DNA of 7,699 bases from CAYOFK01 sp964403185. Lineage in GTDB: Bacteria; Bacteroidota; Bacteroidia; Bacteroidales; VadinHA17. Shown here piece by piece: positions 7,279 to 7,699 of the stretch (the first letter of the stretch is position 1; the number at the start of each line of letters is the position of its first letter). The position numbers and the translations under genes are program-made. The notes below the pieces were generated by a model. It searched no databases and was not told the origin of the DNA. It saw only the letters and a program-made list of their open reading frames with translations. The DNA is taken from assembly GCA_964403185.1 (NCBI GenBank), contig CAYOFK010000140.1, forward strand, positions 1-7,699, read 5' to 3'.

Positions 7279-7443
7279 AAAGAATGGGGTGAACTTTCAT
7301 GCCGGAAAGGTTTTCAGACCTACTGCCTGTATTAGTCCCCACTCTTTCCAGGTTGCATAAGAACCATTTAGAAGATTAGACTTTGGGGTCTTAATAAAGG
7401 TCTTAGTTTAAGCAACTTTAATTATTATAAGGTTGGGTTATGC
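7279..7443 (+). other. two long-range stems in non-coding sequence, candidate structured RNA
   Basis: The first stem pairs AAAGAATGGGG (7279-7289) with CCCCACTCTTT (7337-7347), 10 of 11 pairs, and encloses two small hairpins: CTTTC/GAAAG around 7294-7309 and AGGT/ACCT around 7308-7322. The second pairs GCATAA (7355-7360) and AACC (7362-7365) with GGTT (7431-7434) and TTATGC (7438-7443), 10 pairs with one internal loop. It encloses a 65-base AT-rich loop carrying the direct repeat GGTCTTA (7387-7393 and 7399-7405). Only 7 bases separate the stems. I recognise no named family, and strand and transcription are unknown. A bridge-RNA-like non-coding end of an IS110/IS1111 element is one possibility, but no recombinase is visible. 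Confidence 0.35.
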
Positions 7444-7500
7444 TTATGGGGCGCGGATGCCAAACTGTTACATTGTTTCAAAACAAATGGCAGACTTCAT

Positions 7501-7672
7501 GTAGATCGACTTTGTAAGTCGATTGGGTTTCGGAGAAACCCTCATTACGTTAACCATATAGCGATCCGTGGATCGCAAGCGACCTGGACCGTTTTGCTTT
7601 AAGTGGTGTGTTCATGGTGTGTACCAAAGAGTGCCGCAGGCAATAGCTGCCGGCAAACAGGTACGACCTGTT
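7501..7672. repeat. array of five different short palindromes, REP-like
   Basis: Five compact hairpins lie within 172 bases: ATCGACTT-TGT-AAGTCGAT (7505-7523, 8 bp); GGGTTTC-GGA-GAAACCC (7525-7541, 7 bp); GCGATC-CGTG-GATCGC (7561-7576, 6 bp); GCCGCAG / CTGCCGGC (7633-7654, 7 bp with one bulged C); and AACAGGT-ACG-ACCTGTT (7656-7672, 7 bp). All arms are perfect except the fourth, and their sequences are unrelated. GTAG (7501-7504) directly precedes the first, as at the foot of REP elements recognised by REP-associated tyrosine transposases. Between hairpins three and four lies a direct repeat TGGTGTGT (7604-7611 and 7615-7622). The array is bracketed by TTAACCAT (7550-7557, inside it) and ATGGTTAA (7683-7690). 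The palindromes are plain; mobility is inferred. Confidence 0.6.
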
Positions 7673-7699
7673 ATAATGATTCATGGTTAATAATCTTCT

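Larger units (their letters stand above)
7199..7699. other. 500-bp stretch with no convincing gene
   Basis: All six frames are short here. The first 80 bases after the AsmA-like stop are AT-rich with a weak GCCG/CGGC hairpin (about 7220-7234), which could be part of that gene's end but lacks a clean T-tract. The rest is the two-stem segment and the palindrome array listed separately. The density of inverted repeats resembles a landing zone for small mobile elements. Confidence 0.5.

Noticed and set aside
7299..7379. 26-codon frame (MPERFSDLLP...) preceded by GGGGTGA, a Shine-Dalgarno-like run
   Set aside because: Very short, no similarity recognised, and it lies across the 7279-7347 stem whose arm supplies the GGGG; Bacteroidota genes rarely rely on such a site.
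7199..7699. tRNA, tmRNA, SRP RNA or CRISPR array at the right end
   Set aside because: No T-arm GGTTCRA with matching acceptor, no SRP core hairpin, and the palindromes differ from one another with no regular repeat-spacer pattern.

Overview
The window looks like part of a chromosome from a Bacteroidota (Bacteroidales-like) organism, probably an environmental or metagenome-derived assembly. The lysC-lysA pairing, the protein styles (monofunctional aspartokinase, 'ELGR' variant of DAP decarboxylase, very large AsmA-like protein), the AT-rich spacers and the lack of clear Shine-Dalgarno sequences all fit. A run of exactly 100 Ns shows that it is a scaffold, and the bases on either side of the Ns are the same 55 bp repeated, so the gap is almost certainly artificial.

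Layout, left to right. Bases 1-195 (minus) hold the N-terminal 65 residues of an NAD(P)-binding SDR/NmrA-like protein that runs off the left edge. Bases 196-586 hold no gene: the SDR promoter region lies at about 236-266, and a GC-rich, hairpin-dense segment at 412-580 follows lysA. Bases 587-3077 (minus) are a lysC-lysA operon with overlapping ends: aspartokinase, the first step of the aspartate family, then diaminopimelate decarboxylase, the last step to lysine. A 105-bp AT-rich spacer (3078-3182) separates it from a divergent gene (3183-3851, plus) for a small protein with an ACT-like C-terminus, a plausible amino-acid-sensing partner or regulator of the lysine operon. Next, on the plus strand, is one long AsmA-like membrane-anchored gene (3921-7198), split on paper by the gap. 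Removing the duplicated 55 bp plus the 100 Ns restores one uninterrupted frame of 1040 residues.

The right end (7199-7699) has no convincing gene. It holds two long-range RNA-type stems (7279-7347 and 7355-7443) and then a tight array of five different short palindromes (7501-7672). The first is preceded directly by GTAG, the tetranucleotide that marks REP elements mobilised by REP-associated tyrosine transposases. No transposase lies in the window.

Biology: the central genes serve lysine/diaminopimelate synthesis (protein and peptidoglycan precursor), flanked by an envelope-biogenesis-type AsmA protein. The least explained parts are the ACT-domain protein with an 18-bp palindrome touching its start codon, the post-lysA hairpin cluster, and the right-hand structured and palindromic region.
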